Assembly (NCBI RefSeq): GCF_022750545.1
Contig: NZ_PUIC01000013.1
Location: 32,599 to 96,598 of the forward strand
Origin: Caulobacter sp. CCUG 60055
GTDB lineage: Bacteria; Pseudomonadota; Alphaproteobacteria; Caulobacterales; Caulobacteraceae
Direction: 5' to 3'
Length of the DNA stretch: 64,000 nt
Below are positions 37,103 through 46,079 of the stretch, piece by piece (the first letter of the stretch is position 1; the number at the start of each line of letters is the position of its first letter). The translations under genes and the position numbers were made by a program. The notes beneath the pieces are model-generated. The model saw only the letters and a program-made list of their open reading frames with translations. It had not been told where the DNA came from and did not search any database.

Positions 37103-37906
37103 ATGTCGGGCAAGGATTTCGACGGCGCGGTGGTGGTGGTGACCGGCGCCTCCACCGGGCTGGGACGCGCCATCGCCGTGGAGACGGCGGCGCGGGGCGC
37201 CCGCGCGGTGGTCGTCAACTTCGCGAGCAGCGCCGCCGAGGCCGAGGCCACCGCCGCCCTGGTGCGCGCCGAGGGCGCGGAGGCGGTGCTGGTCCAGGCC
37301 GACGTGGCCGAGGACGAGGCCTGCCGCCGGATCGCCGCGGCGGCCGAACCGTTCGGCCGCGTCGACGCCCTGTTCAACAACGCCGGCATCACCCGCATGG
37401 CCCCCAACCACGGCGATCTCGACGCCGTCCAGGGCGAGGACTTCCTGCGCCTCTATCAGGTCAATGTCGTCGGCGCCTTCCAGATGATCCGGGCCGCCCG
37501 CGCGCTGCTCGAGGCGGGCCCCGCCGCCGGGGCGGTGGTCAACACCTCGTCGATCGCCGCCGTGACCGGCATCGGCTCGTCGGTGCCCTACGCCGCCTCC
37601 AAGGGCGCGCTGACCACCATGACCCTGTCGCTGGCGCGGGCCCTGGCCCCGAAGATCCGGGTCAACGCCGTCTGCCCCGGCTTCATCGACACGCCGTGGT
37701 TCGACAAGGCCATGCCCCAGGACCGGGTCGAGCGCCTGCGCCAGGGCGTGGTCGCCTCGACGCCGCTGCAGGCCGCGTCCAAGGCCGAGGACGTCGCCGG
37801 GGCGGCGGTGTTCCTGGCCTCGCCCGCCGCGCGCCACGTCACCGGCGAGACGCTGCTGGTCGACGCCGGCACGCACCTGGGCTACGCGCCGCTCGGCATG
37901 CGGTGA
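37103..37906 (+). CDS. SDR-family oxidoreductase
   Basis: 267 residues of a classical SDR. It has TGASTGLG (14-21), NNAG (92-95), Ser150, Tyr163-x3-Lys167 (YAASKGALTTMTLSLARAL) and KIRVNAVCPGFIDTPW. The early VVVNFASSAAEAEATAALV after the second strand suggests NADP(H), as in FabG-like enzymes. The C-terminal VTGETLLVDAGTHLG is the usual dimer-contact tail. The substrate is unknown. ATG at 37103 has GAGGGAGAA upstream. Confidence 0.92.
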   Translation: MSGKDFDGAVVVVTGASTGLGRAIAVETAARGARAVVVNFASSAAEAEATAALVRAEGAEAVLVQADVAEDEACRRIAAAAEPFGRVDALFNNAGITRMAPNHGDLDAVQGEDFLRLYQVNVVGAFQMIRAARALLEAGPAAGAVVNTSSIAAVTGIGSSVPYAASKGALTTMTLSLARALAPKIRVNAVCPGFIDTPWFDKAMPQDRVERLRQGVVASTPLQAASKAEDVAGAAVFLASPAARHVTGETLLVDAGTHLGYAPLGMR

Positions 37907-37976
37907 TCCTTACGCGACCCTTATCCCGCCGGGGGCTTTTCCGGATCGCCGGCATAGGGCCGATCTGGCACTCAAA

Positions 37977-37995
37977 GCGCCCAACAAATGGGCGC
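37977..37995 (+). terminator. Small hairpin after SDR gene
   Basis: GCGCCC/GGGCGC pair around AACAAAT, 70 bases after the SDR stop, without a T-run. The remaining 270 bases to the porin gene otherwise show nothing I can name. Confidence 0.3.
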
Positions 37996-38179
37996 CGCGG
38001 GGACCTGCCGCCTAGCGAAGGGTCACCGCCGGCCATAGCAGGACCCGCGTTCGCCCGTTCGTTGATCGCCTCCCCCGCCGCCGCGATGCTGATGGTCGGC
38101 GTCGGGCCCGGCGGGGCGGCGTCCGCCCGTTGACGGCCCGACGCGGCCGCCGACGGTTCGATAACAAAGGGGATAAGCG

Positions 38180-38920
38180 ATGAGAGTCTTCAACCTGTTT
38201 CTCGGCGTCGCCGCGGCGTCGCTGGGCCTGGCCGGCGCGGCCCTGGCCGACGAGGCGCCGTCCGGGCCGGCGATCGCGTTCAACGCGGCCTACTCGTCCG
38301 ACTACATTTTCCGCGGCATCAGCCAGACCGGCGGCAAGGGCGCGGCCTCGGGCGGCGCCGACCTGACGTACCAGCAGTTCTACGCCGGGACCTGGCTGTC
38401 GCAGGTCAACTTCGGCCCGACGGCCGGCGACCCGCAGAACAAGACCAAGATGGAGTACGACCTCTACGCCGGCGTGCGGCCGACCGTGGCCGGCTTCAGC
38501 CTCGACCTCGGCGTCATCCGCTACGGCTATACGGACTCGCCCTCCAGCGCCCATTACGCCTATTGGGAAGGCAAGATCCTGGCCAGCCGCGCCGTCGGGC
38601 CGCTGACCGTAGGCGGGGCCTTCTACTATTCGCCGGAATATTTCGGCAAGGTCGGCGACGCCGAATATGTCGAGCTCAACGGCGCCTACACCTTCAAGAA
38701 CAAGGCCTCGCTGTCCGGGGCCGTCGGCTACGAGAACCTCGACAAGAGCAAGGCCGGCATCGACGGCTACACGACCTGGAACCTGGGCGTGACCTACCCG
38801 ATCACCGACCATTTCGGCATCGACCTGCGCTATTCGGACACCGACGACACGTCGCGGCGGTTCTACACCTCCAACTTCGCCGGCGACCGCCTGACCGCCT
38901 CGCTCAAGGCGACCTTCTAG
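38180..38920 (+). CDS. TorF-family putative porin
   Basis: 246 residues. A signal peptide ([23 protein letters not shown]) is followed by the TorF/Gcw_chp pattern: [43 protein letters not shown], and repeated amphipathic strands ending with aromatic residues up to the C-terminal LTASLKATF. This is an outer-membrane barrel probably used for diffusion of small solutes. The role beyond that is not known. It stands alone with a clear ATG; GGGG lies just upstream (AAAGGGGATAAGCG). Confidence 0.87.
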   Translation: MRVFNLFLGVAAASLGLAGAALADEAPSGPAIAFNAAYSSDYIFRGISQTGGKGAASGGADLTYQQFYAGTWLSQVNFGPTAGDPQNKTKMEYDLYAGVRPTVAGFSLDLGVIRYGYTDSPSSAHYAYWEGKILASRAVGPLTVGGAFYYSPEYFGKVGDAEYVELNGAYTFKNKASLSGAVGYENLDKSKAGIDGYTTWNLGVTYPITDHFGIDLRYSDTDDTSRRFYTSNFAGDRLTASLKATF

Positions 38921-39011
38921 TCCGGCGAGCGGGCGCGCGCTTTCGGTTGCGCGCCCGCCCCGTCGCGGTAGTTTGCTCCCGGCCCGCGCCGCGCGGGAAC
39001 GGGAGCACGCC

Positions 39012-39482
39012 ATGCCTTACCGCATCAAGGTCAACGGCCGCGAGCGGACCGTCGACGTCGACGGCGACACACCCTTGCTGTGGGTGCTGCGCGACAGCCT
39101 CGACCTGCCCGGCGCCAAGTTCGGCTGCGGCATGGCCCAGTGCGGCGCCTGCACGGTCCACGTCGACGGCGCGCCGACCCGGTCCTGCGTCACCCCGATC
39201 GAAAGCGTCGGCAAGGCGGCGGTGGTCACCATCGAAGCCATGAGCGCCGATCCGATCGGCGCGCGGCTCCAGGACGCCTGGGTCAATCTCGACGTGCCGC
39301 AATGCGGCTATTGCCAGGCCGGACAGATCATGTCGGCGGCCGCCCTGCTGGCCCGCAATCCAAACCCGTCCGACGACGACATCGACGCGGCGATGAACGG
39401 CAACCTGTGCCGCTGCGCCACCTATCTGCGCATCCGCCAGGCCATCAAGCACGCCGCCCGCGGCGGCAAGGCCGCGTCGTGA
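39012..39482 (+). CDS. Two [2Fe-2S] subunit of an isoquinoline-oxidoreductase-like molybdoenzyme
   Basis: 156 residues with a plant-ferredoxin cluster (Cys39, Cys44, Cys47, Cys59 in [18 protein letters not shown] and RSC) and a second, helical one (QCGYCQAGQ and LCRCATY). It carries electrons from the molybdopterin subunit toward the cytochrome encoded two genes on. The fold is that of IorA/CoxS-type subunits. An in-frame upstream start at 38973 would add 13 residues of no known role. Its stop overlaps the next gene's GTG (GTGA, 39479-39482). Confidence 0.93.
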   Translation: MPYRIKVNGRERTVDVDGDTPLLWVLRDSLDLPGAKFGCGMAQCGACTVHVDGAPTRSCVTPIESVGKAAVVTIEAMSADPIGARLQDAWVNLDVPQCGYCQAGQIMSAAALLARNPNPSDDDIDAAMNGNLCRCATYLRIRQAIKHAARGGKAAS

Positions 39483-41665
39483 ACGCCCCGGCGCCGGCCG
39501 GCGGTTCCCGCCGCCTGTTTCTCAAGACCGGACTGGCCGCCGGCGGCGGCCTGATGCTGTCGTTCGGCTGGGCCGCCGAGGGCGACGCCGCCCCGGCCGC
39601 GGCCGTCAACGCCTATATCCGCATCGCCGCCGACGGGACGGTCACCATCGTCTCCAAGAACCCCGAGATCGGCCAGGGGGTGAAGACCTCGATCCCCATG
39701 CTGGTCGCCGAGGAGCTCGACGTCGACTGGTCGGCGGTCCGCATCGAACAGGCCCTGGCCGACCAGGGCGTCTATGGCCGGCAGGTCGCCGGCGGCAGCA
39801 TGGCCACCACCTTGCAATGGGACGAGCTGCGCCGGGTCGGGGCCGCCGGCCGCCAGATGCTGATCGCCGCCGCCGCCCGGACCTGGGGCGTGCCGGCCTC
39901 GGAGTGCGCCACCAGTCCGGGCCGGGTGCGGCATCTGCCCACCGGCCGCGAGCTGGGCTACGGCGCCCTGGCCGCCCAGGCCGCCGCCATGCCGCCGCCC
40001 GACCTCAAGTCGGTTCCGCTGAAGGACCCCAAGGATTTCCGCATCATCGGCGCGCCGACGCCCGGCGTCGACAACCGCGCCATCGTCTCGGGCCAGCCCT
40101 TGTTCGGCGTCGACGTGCGGATTCCGGGGATGCTGCATGCGACCTTCGCCAAGTGCCCGGCGTTCGGCGGCAAGGTCGCCAGGGCCGACCTGGCCGCGGC
40201 CAAGGCGGTGCGCGGCGTGCGCCAGGCGTTCGTGGTCGAGGGCGGGACGGCGCTGGACGGCCTGCTGCCCGGCGTCGCCGTGGTCGCCGACGGCTGGTGG
40301 GCGGCGCGCAAGGGCCGCGAGGCCCTGAACATCGCCTGGGACGAGGGCCCCGCCGCCGCCCAGAGCAGCCAGGGCTTCGCGCGCCGGGCGGCCGAGCTGG
40401 CGGCCCAGCCGCCCCATCGCACCCTCCAGGCCGACGGCGACGTCGACGACGCCCTGAAAGGCGCGGCCAAGGTGGTCGAGGCCGCCTATTCCTATCCGTT
40501 CCTGGCCCACGCCCCGCTGGAGCCACAGAACTGCACCGCCTGGGTCCGCGACGGCAAGGTCGAGATCTGGGCCCCGACCCAGAACCCCGAGCCGGGCCGC
40601 CAGCTGGTGGCCAAGACCCTGGGCGTCGCCGCCCAGGACGTGACCATCCACATGACCCGCTGCGGCGGCGGCTTCGGCCGGCGGCTGAACAACGACTACA
40701 TGGTCGAGGCGGCGTGGATCGCGCGGGCGGCCGGCGCGCCGGTCAAGCTGATCTGGAGCCGCGAGGACGACATCCAGCACGACTTCTACCGCCCGGCCGG
40801 CTTCCATCATTTCAAGGCGGGGCTGGACAAGGCCGGCGGGCTGGTCGCCTGGCGCGACCACTTCGTCACCTTCGGCGAGGGCGAACAGTACGCGCGCAGC
40901 GCCGGCATGAACGCCAGCCAGTTCCCCTCGCGCGCCGTCGCCAATTACCGGATCGACGTCTCGACCATGCCGTTGGGCGTGCCGACTGGCCCCCTGCGCG
41001 CGCCGGGCAACAACGCCTTCGGCTTCGTCATCCAGTCGTTCATCGACGAACTGGCCCACGCCGCCGGCGAGGACCCGCTGAAGTTCCGGCTCAAGCTGCT
41101 GGGCGAACCCCGGCTGCTGGGCAAGCCCGGCGAGGGCGACAGCTTCGACACCGGCCGCATGCGCGGCGTGCTGGAGCTGGTCGGCGAGAAATCCGGCTGG
41201 GGCCGGGCCACGCCCAAGGGTGTCGGCCTGGGCGTGGCCTTCCACTACAGCCATCTCGGCTATTTCGCCGAGGTCGTCGAGGCGGCCGTGTCGCCGGAAG
41301 GCGCGGTCAAGGTGCGCAAGGTCTGGGTGGCCGCCGATGTCGGCTCGCAGATCGTCAACCCCAGCGGCGCGCTGCAGCAGGTGCAGGGGGCGGTCCTGGA
41401 CAGCATAGGCCAGACCCTGGGCCAGCAGATCGTCATCGAGGCCGGCCGCGCGGTCCAGAGCAACTTCCACGACTTCCCCCTGCTGCGCATGGCCGACGCG
41501 CCGCCAGTCGAGGTCCACTTCCTCAGGACCGACCATCCGCCCACCGGGTTGGGCGAGCCGGCCCTGCCGCCCTTGCCGCCGGCCCTGTGCAACGCCGTCT
41601 TCGCGGCCTGCGGCCGACGCATCCGCGCCCTGCCCATCGATCCGGCGGCGCTCAAGACCGCCTAG
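39479..41665 (+). CDS. Molybdopterin subunit of isoquinoline-oxidoreductase-like enzyme, Tat-exported
   Basis: 728 residues. The N-terminus has a twin-arginine signal ([18 protein letters not shown]), so the enzyme is folded in the cytoplasm and exported. The MoCo segments are those of the IorB family: [98 protein letters not shown] and [20 protein letters not shown] with the final [19 protein letters not shown] containing the active-site Glu. It probably oxidises an N-heterocycle or aldehyde. The GTG start overlaps the ferredoxin subunit's stop, and a cytochrome gene follows 11 bases later. Confidence 0.92.
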   Translation: MNAPAPAGGSRRLFLKTGLAAGGGLMLSFGWAAEGDAAPAAAVNAYIRIAADGTVTIVSKNPEIGQGVKTSIPMLVAEELDVDWSAVRIEQALADQGVYGRQVAGGSMATTLQWDELRRVGAAGRQMLIAAAARTWGVPASECATSPGRVRHLPTGRELGYGALAAQAAAMPPPDLKSVPLKDPKDFRIIGAPTPGVDNRAIVSGQPLFGVDVRIPGMLHATFAKCPAFGGKVARADLAAAKAVRGVRQAFVVEGGTALDGLLPGVAVVADGWWAARKGREALNIAWDEGPAAAQSSQGFARRAAELAAQPPHRTLQADGDVDDALKGAAKVVEAAYSYPFLAHAPLEPQNCTAWVRDGKVEIWAPTQNPEPGRQLVAKTLGVAAQDVTIHMTRCGGGFGRRLNNDYMVEAAWIARAAGAPVKLIWSREDDIQHDFYRPAGFHHFKAGLDKAGGLVAWRDHFVTFGEGEQYARSAGMNASQFPSRAVANYRIDVSTMPLGVPTGPLRAPGNNAFGFVIQSFIDELAHAAGEDPLKFRLKLLGEPRLLGKPGEGDSFDTGRMRGVLELVGEKSGWGRATPKGVGLGVAFHYSHLGYFAEVVEAAVSPEGAVKVRKVWVAADVGSQIVNPSGALQQVQGAVLDSIGQTLGQQIVIEAGRAVQSNFHDFPLLRMADAPPVEVHFLRTDHPPTGLGEPALPPLPPALCNAVFAACGRRIRALPIDPAALKTA

Positions 41666-41676
41666 GGAGACCATCC

Positions 41677-42051
41677 ATGAACCAGCGCCTCATCCGTCCC
41701 CTCCTGATCGCCGCCGCCCTGGCCGCCGCCACCCCGGCCCTGGCCGCCGGCGACGCCGCCAAGGGCAAGGCGATCTTCTCCCGCTGCTCGGGCTGCCACG
41801 CCCTGACCGGCAAGAGCGTCGCCGGCCCCTCGCTGGCCGGCGTCGTCGGGCGCAAGGCCGGGGCCGACGCCGGCTTCCACTATTCCAAGGCGATGAAGGC
41901 CTCGGGAACGGTCTGGACCGAGGCCAAGCTCGACGCCTTCCTGGCCGCCCCCGCCAAGGCCCTGCCCGGAACCTCGATGTTCGTCAGCGTGCCCAACCCG
42001 ACCGAACGGGCCGACCTGATCGCCTATCTGAAGACCCTGCCGGCCCGCTGA
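41677..42051 (+). CDS. Periplasmic class I cytochrome c
   Basis: 124 residues. A signal peptide (MNQRLIRPLLIAAALAAATPALA) leads to a heme site C37-S-G-C40-H41 and a distal Met in GTSMFVSVPNP. The sequence between (GPSLAGVVGRKAG and SKAMKASGTVWTEAKLDAFLAAP) is that of the cytochrome c2/c550-like group. It is the likely electron acceptor for the Tat-exported molybdoenzyme encoded immediately upstream, passing electrons to a terminal oxidase. Confidence 0.93.
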   Translation: MNQRLIRPLLIAAALAAATPALAAGDAAKGKAIFSRCSGCHALTGKSVAGPSLAGVVGRKAGADAGFHYSKAMKASGTVWTEAKLDAFLAAPAKALPGTSMFVSVPNPTERADLIAYLKTLPAR

Positions 42052-42070
42052 CCGTCGGCGCGGCCGCCGC

Positions 42071-44071
42071 TCAGGCGGCCGTGCGCGCCTTCTGGGTGAT
42101 CTCGTCGGCGAGGCGGCCGTGCACCTCGGCCATGTGCGCGAAGCCGGTCTCGAAGGTCGCCAGCCCCTGGGTCAGCGAGCGCAGCTCGGCGATCAGGTCG
42201 CGGCGCTCGGCCTGGGGCAGGTGGGCCTCGATGCGGTCCCAGCCGGGCCAGCCGTCCCTGGGCCCGAAACCCAGGATCTGCCCCCGCCGCCCGGACAGGG
42301 CCGAGGTAATCTTCGAGGTGCACGCCGACGGCGAATAGATGTCGAGCTTCTCGATCGGCTCCATCAGGCACGAGCCGCAGCTTTGCAGTCCCTCGCCCAT
42401 GGCCAGCCGTCCGGCGGCGCGGAACGACATCTCAGAGCTGTCGACGCTGTGATAGGCGCCGTCGACCAGCGTCACCTCGACATCGATCACCGGAAAGCCC
42501 AGGGGGCCTTTCTCCAGCGCGTCGCGCACCCCCTGCTCGACCGCCGGAATCCACTGCTTGGGCACGGCCCCGCCGGTGATCTTCTGCGAGAACAGGAAGC
42601 CCGCGCCGCGCTCGCGCGGTTTTATCTCGATGGTGACGTCGCCGAACTGGCCGTGGCCGCCGGTCTGCTTCTTGTGTCGGCCGCGCTGGGAGACGCCCTT
42701 GACGATGGTTTCCTTGTAGGGCGCGCTGGGCAGGCCGGTCTCGACCTCGACGCCGTAGCGACGGCGCAGACGATCGAGCGCCTGGCGGACGTGGGCCTCG
42801 CCCTGCCCCCGCAACAGGACCTCGTGGGTTTCGGCGTCGTGCGTCAGGCTGAGGCCGGGGTCCTCCTCGACCAGCTTGGCCAGGCCCCCCGACAGCCGCA
42901 CGTCGTCCTTGCGCGCCACGGCCGCCACGGCCAGGGCGAACAGCGGCGGACGCGCGGACGGGCGAACCGCCGTCTGCTGCGGCCGCCCGGTCAGCGACAG
43001 GATGTCGCCGGCGGCGGCCTGCTCGATCTTGCCGATGGCCACGATGTCGCCGAGCTCGGCCGATGGCGCGCGCCTGGAGGCGCCCCCCTGGATGGCGTAG
43101 AGGCCGCCCGCCCGGCCATGCTCGCCGGACGGCAGGACAAGGTCGGCGCCGTCGGCCAGCGTTCCGCCCAGCACCCTGGCGTAGGCCAGCTTGCCGGCCT
43201 GGCCCGCATGCGAGGTCTTGAGGACGTAGGCGCCCGGTCCGCCCGCGCCCAGGCGGGCCGCCGCCGCCTCGACCGGCGGGATTTCATGGCGCAGGGCCTT
43301 GAGCAGGCGGCGGACGCCGAACCCGTTGAGCGCCGAGCCGAAGAAGACCGGCGTGATCAGCCGCTCCCGCATCTCGCGCGACAGGTCGGCGAAGACGGCG
43401 TCCTGGCTGGGCGTGACGTCCGACAGCAGCTGCTCCAGCAGGTCGTCGTCGAAATCGGCCAGTTGCTCCAGCATGTGGAAGCGGGCCTCGGCCTCGATCT
43501 CGGCCATGTCGGCGGGCAGGTCGACGCGCTGCGACGGCTGGCCCGGCCGGTAGACGAAGGCGCGCTCCAGGGCCAGGTCGACGAAGCCGACCACCTGCTC
43601 GCCGCCCCAGATGGGGATCTGCCGGGCCACCAGGGGCTCGGCGCTGACCGGCGCCAGGGCGTCGAGCAGGTCGCGCAGCGAGCCGCGCGCCTGGTCGATC
43701 TTGTTGACGAACAGGACGTGGGGCACGTCCAGCCGCTCCAGCTCCTTCAGCGTCGGCTGCAGCAGCACGGCCTTGTCGGGATCGGCGTCGACCACCACCA
43801 CGGCCAGATCGACGGCCGGCAGGGCGAAATCCCCTTCGGAAGAGAACTCCACGGACCCGGGCGTGTCGACGACGGCGTAGCGGTCGCCGAGGAACTCGAA
43901 CCCGGTCACCGTCATCTCGACCGATTGCCCCCGCGCCTCGCCGTCCGAACCGCCTCGTCGCTCGCGCCCGCTGGCGGCGGCCAGCATGGCCTCGAGCAGG
44001 GCCGTCTTGCCGGCGCCGCTGGGGCCGACCAGGGCGAGCGCATGAACCGAACCGGGCTGCCGTGCAGGCAT
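42071..44071 (-). CDS. EF-G paralogue (FusA2-like translational GTPase)
   Basis: 666 residues, slightly shorter than canonical EF-G. GTPase motifs are GPSGAGKT (16-23), DTPG and NKIDQA, but the P-loop differs from the GHIDAGKTT of the housekeeping factor. It lacks the usual switch I (RGITI) segment, which here is RGQSVEMTVTGFE. Domains II-V are complete: RARVLGGTL-like YARVLGGTLADG, VSQRGRHKKQTGGHGQFGDVTIEIKP, and VDVEVTLVDGAYHSVDSSEMSFRAAGRLAM. Such second EF-G proteins are common in bacteria and have specialised or stress roles; the main fusA should lie elsewhere. Confidence 0.87.
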   Translation of the reverse strand: MPARQPGSVHALALVGPSGAGKTALLEAMLAAASGRERRGGSDGEARGQSVEMTVTGFEFLGDRYAVVDTPGSVEFSSEGDFALPAVDLAVVVVDADPDKAVLLQPTLKELERLDVPHVLFVNKIDQARGSLRDLLDALAPVSAEPLVARQIPIWGGEQVVGFVDLALERAFVYRPGQPSQRVDLPADMAEIEAEARFHMLEQLADFDDDLLEQLLSDVTPSQDAVFADLSREMRERLITPVFFGSALNGFGVRRLLKALRHEIPPVEAAAARLGAGGPGAYVLKTSHAGQAGKLAYARVLGGTLADGADLVLPSGEHGRAGGLYAIQGGASRRAPSAELGDIVAIGKIEQAAAGDILSLTGRPQQTAVRPSARPPLFALAVAAVARKDDVRLSGGLAKLVEEDPGLSLTHDAETHEVLLRGQGEAHVRQALDRLRRRYGVEVETGLPSAPYKETIVKGVSQRGRHKKQTGGHGQFGDVTIEIKPRERGAGFLFSQKITGGAVPKQWIPAVEQGVRDALEKGPLGFPVIDVEVTLVDGAYHSVDSSEMSFRAAGRLAMGEGLQSCGSCLMEPIEKLDIYSPSACTSKITSALSGRRGQILGFGPRDGWPGWDRIEAHLPQAERRDLIAELRSLTQGLATFETGFAHMAEVHGRLADEITQKARTAA

Positions 44072-44245
44072 GGGGCGTCTCCCACGGTTGCGGCGGGCCG
44101 GACATGTTCACGGGAGCGCGTGAACTGGCCCGTCGAGGGCGATGGGACACCCGCCTTGCGCCGGACGCAAGGGCGAGACCCGTGGCGGATCGGAAATAGT
44201 GGCCGCCCCGGCCGTTGCGGCGGCGGGCGCAAGGCGGCGCGATGA

Positions 44246-44549
44246 TGGTGCGGGCGGCCGGAATCGAACCGGCACGAGCCTCACGGCCCTACGGATTTTC
44301 GTACCACTTCGGCTTTCGCCGCCGCCCGCGCGGGCGTTCGTGGTCTGGACTATCCCTTCGCCCTAGCCTGAAAGGCCTTAGGCGCCGCCCGTCTAGTCTC
44401 TACACCTTCCTTCGCGCGCGAAGGCTTGGCTCGGGATCGCCATCTGACAGGGTTCCCCGAATTTGAGCGGTTCTACGTCCTGGATTTCCCCAGGCGCACT
44501 CAATGGTCGGCCTTAAGTCCGTTGCGTCTACCAGTTTCGCCACGCCCGC
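44246..44549 (-). tRNA. tRNA-Leu(UAA), interrupted by a group I intron
   Basis: The 5' exon (44549-44515) carries acceptor GCGGGCG, the leucine-type D arm GCGAAACTGGTAGACGC and ACGGA-CTT. The 3' exon (44299-44246) carries AAAA-TCCGT, a long variable arm (GGGCC GTGA GGCTC), T arm GCCGG-TTCGATT-CCGGC, acceptor CGCCCGC, discriminator A and an encoded CCA. Joined, the anticodon loop reads CTTAAAA with anticodon TAA and all stems pair. Without the 215-base interruption the mature tRNA is 86 bases plus CCA. It reads UUA and UUG codons, rare in this genome. The gene lies upstream of the EF-G paralogue on the same strand. Confidence 0.93.
44300..44514 (-). ncRNA. Group I intron in tRNA-Leu(UAA)
   Basis: The intron lies between U34 and A35 of the anticodon. 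Its first bases follow the exon U; the guide GAGT (44501-44498) pairs with exon ACTT, giving the required U-G wobble at the 5' site. The last intron base is G (44300). Core elements are readable: P2 CCTGG/CCAGG, P/Q segments AAATTCGGGGAACCC and ATCCCGAGCCAAGCC, a CCTTCGC hairpin (44409-44424), R element GTGTAGAGACTAGACGG, S element GAAGGGATAGTCC, with P7 GACTA/TAGTC. This is very like the cyanobacterial tRNA-Leu intron (subgroup IC3). No endonuclease ORF. Self-splicing is expected but not shown. Confidence 0.9.
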
Positions 44550-44830
44550 ACGGCCGGACGGGTTGTATAGCCATCCCGATCCTGGGCGCCAAGCCGACGA
44601 AACGGACACGCGCGCCGCCGCCCCGACACAACCTTGGAGAGCATCGCGCGGGAAAAGACCCGCATGCCTCCCGCAATCACTGCGCCTGAGACGCGGCCAG
44701 CTTCGCGGAACACGCGAAATCCGCGACATTTCATGACCTTCCGGAAGGTGCGACCCTTTTCATTCTCGACCTGACGCACGATATTTGAGACCTTGCCGCT
44801 AGGCGATTTCGCAGGTTTGGGGGATTGTTC

Positions 44831-45811
44831 ATGGCCGGTCGCGCGCCGCCCTTCGCGGCGCTGAGGGTGCTCGAAGCCGCCTGTCGGCATCGCAGCTACA
44901 AGGCGGCGGCCAGCGAGCTGAACGTCACCCACAGCGCCATCAGCCAGGCCATCAACCGGCTCGAGGATCTCTTGGGATCGCGGCTGTTCGAGCGCCGCGG
45001 CGCGATGATGGAGCCGTCGAGCACCAGCCTGGCCCTGGCCCGCGCCTACGCCGACGCCACCCAGGTGCTGAACCAGACCCTGCAGGACCTGACCGCCCAG
45101 GAGAGCGTCGACACCATCGAGGTCGGGCTGCCGGCCGCCCTGGCCAGGCTGTGGCTGGCGCCGCGCCTGCAACGCTTCCAGCGCGAGTTCCCCGACATCC
45201 GCCTGTCGCTCAAGACCGACATGCGCGGCCAGTCCGACTCCGGCCTCGACGTCATCATCCACCAGGACGAGACGCCGCGCGTGCGGCATTCGACCGAGCC
45301 GCTGGCCGACATCTCGGAATTCCCGGTCTGCAGCCGCTCGTTCTTCATCCAGCAGGTGATCGGCTCGCCGCAGGACCTTCGCCGCGTGCCGCTGCTGGTC
45401 GACGGCGAATCCTCGTGGGAGACCTGGCTGGAGGCCGCCGGCGTGGGCATCAGCGCGCCGCTGATCAGCGTCTCCTTCGACGACTCCACCCTGGCGCTCG
45501 ACGCCGCCAGCGCCGGCCTCGGCATGGCGCTGAGCAACCAGCTGGCCGCCGAAGGGCACCTGCGGTCGGGCCGCCTGATCGCCCCCTTCGACTTCGCCTC
45601 CCCGTCCAGCAATCGCCTTTATGTGTCGCGGCGACGCGACACGTCGAAGACGGAGCTGCTGTCGCGCTTCATCGGCTGGCTGAAGGCCGACATCGCCACC
45701 GCCGACCAGATCGCCCCCGGAGGCGATTCCGCGACGGGGCCGGCGCCGGAGCGCGGCATCGGCCACGGCCGGCTGCCGGTGTTCGTCTCCGGACGCGGCG
45801 CCCGGGCCTAG
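44831..45811 (+). CDS. LysR-family regulator, GcvA-like
   Basis: 326 residues. The DNA-binding part is FAALRVLEAACRHRSYKAAASELNVTHSAISQAINRLEDLLGSRLFERRGAM, the GcvA subgroup. The effector domain runs from IEVGLPAALARLWLAPRLQRFQREFPDIRLSL to SRFIGWLKADI, and a flexible 35-residue tail follows. ATG at 44831 is preferred to a TTG six bases earlier. It lies upstream of a large TonB receptor in the same direction, 270 bases away, and may control it. Nothing else in the window is an obvious target. Confidence 0.92.
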   Translation: MAGRAPPFAALRVLEAACRHRSYKAAASELNVTHSAISQAINRLEDLLGSRLFERRGAMMEPSSTSLALARAYADATQVLNQTLQDLTAQESVDTIEVGLPAALARLWLAPRLQRFQREFPDIRLSLKTDMRGQSDSGLDVIIHQDETPRVRHSTEPLADISEFPVCSRSFFIQQVIGSPQDLRRVPLLVDGESSWETWLEAAGVGISAPLISVSFDDSTLALDAASAGLGMALSNQLAAEGHLRSGRLIAPFDFASPSSNRLYVSRRRDTSKTELLSRFIGWLKADIATADQIAPGGDSATGPAPERGIGHGRLPVFVSGRGARA

Positions 45812-45910
45812 GCTTCGACAATAGGTTGCGGCGAACTGCGACGGACAGATGGTCCGCCGCCGCGCAACCATGCCTGGCGGCCCTCCCGCGACAAAAATGC
45901 TACGGCAAGA

Positions 45911-45940
45911 TGACAAAAACTTACAGAACGCCGCTATATA
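45911..45940 (+). promoter_or_regulatory. Possible promoter of the TonB receptor
   Basis: TGACAA (45911-45916) and GCTATATA (45933-45940) resemble the -35 and -10 of the main Caulobacter sigma factor, with a spacer near 18 bases to the TATATA core. The leader that follows contains a GCGCGG/CCGCGC hairpin at 46000-46017. Confidence 0.4.
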
Positions 45941-46079
45941 AGTCGCTTGCCTGAAACCTCCCCTAAGGCGGAAAAATGTTCTCTCGAACAGCTGTTCCTG
46001 CGCGGTTTTCTCCGCGCTCGTGCAGCTTTCAATGAGCGCGATCGCTCAACAGGGACCGAATTTCCAGAGGGGACCACCG

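Noticed and set aside
44246..44300. A truncated tRNA pseudogene at the 3' half alone
   Set aside because: A matching 5' half is found 215 bases away and both join into a perfect cloverleaf.
44215..44466. Homing endonuclease ORF inside the group I intron
   Set aside because: The + strand frames there are Arg-rich without LAGLIDADG, GIY-YIG or HNH motifs, and the intron is too short.
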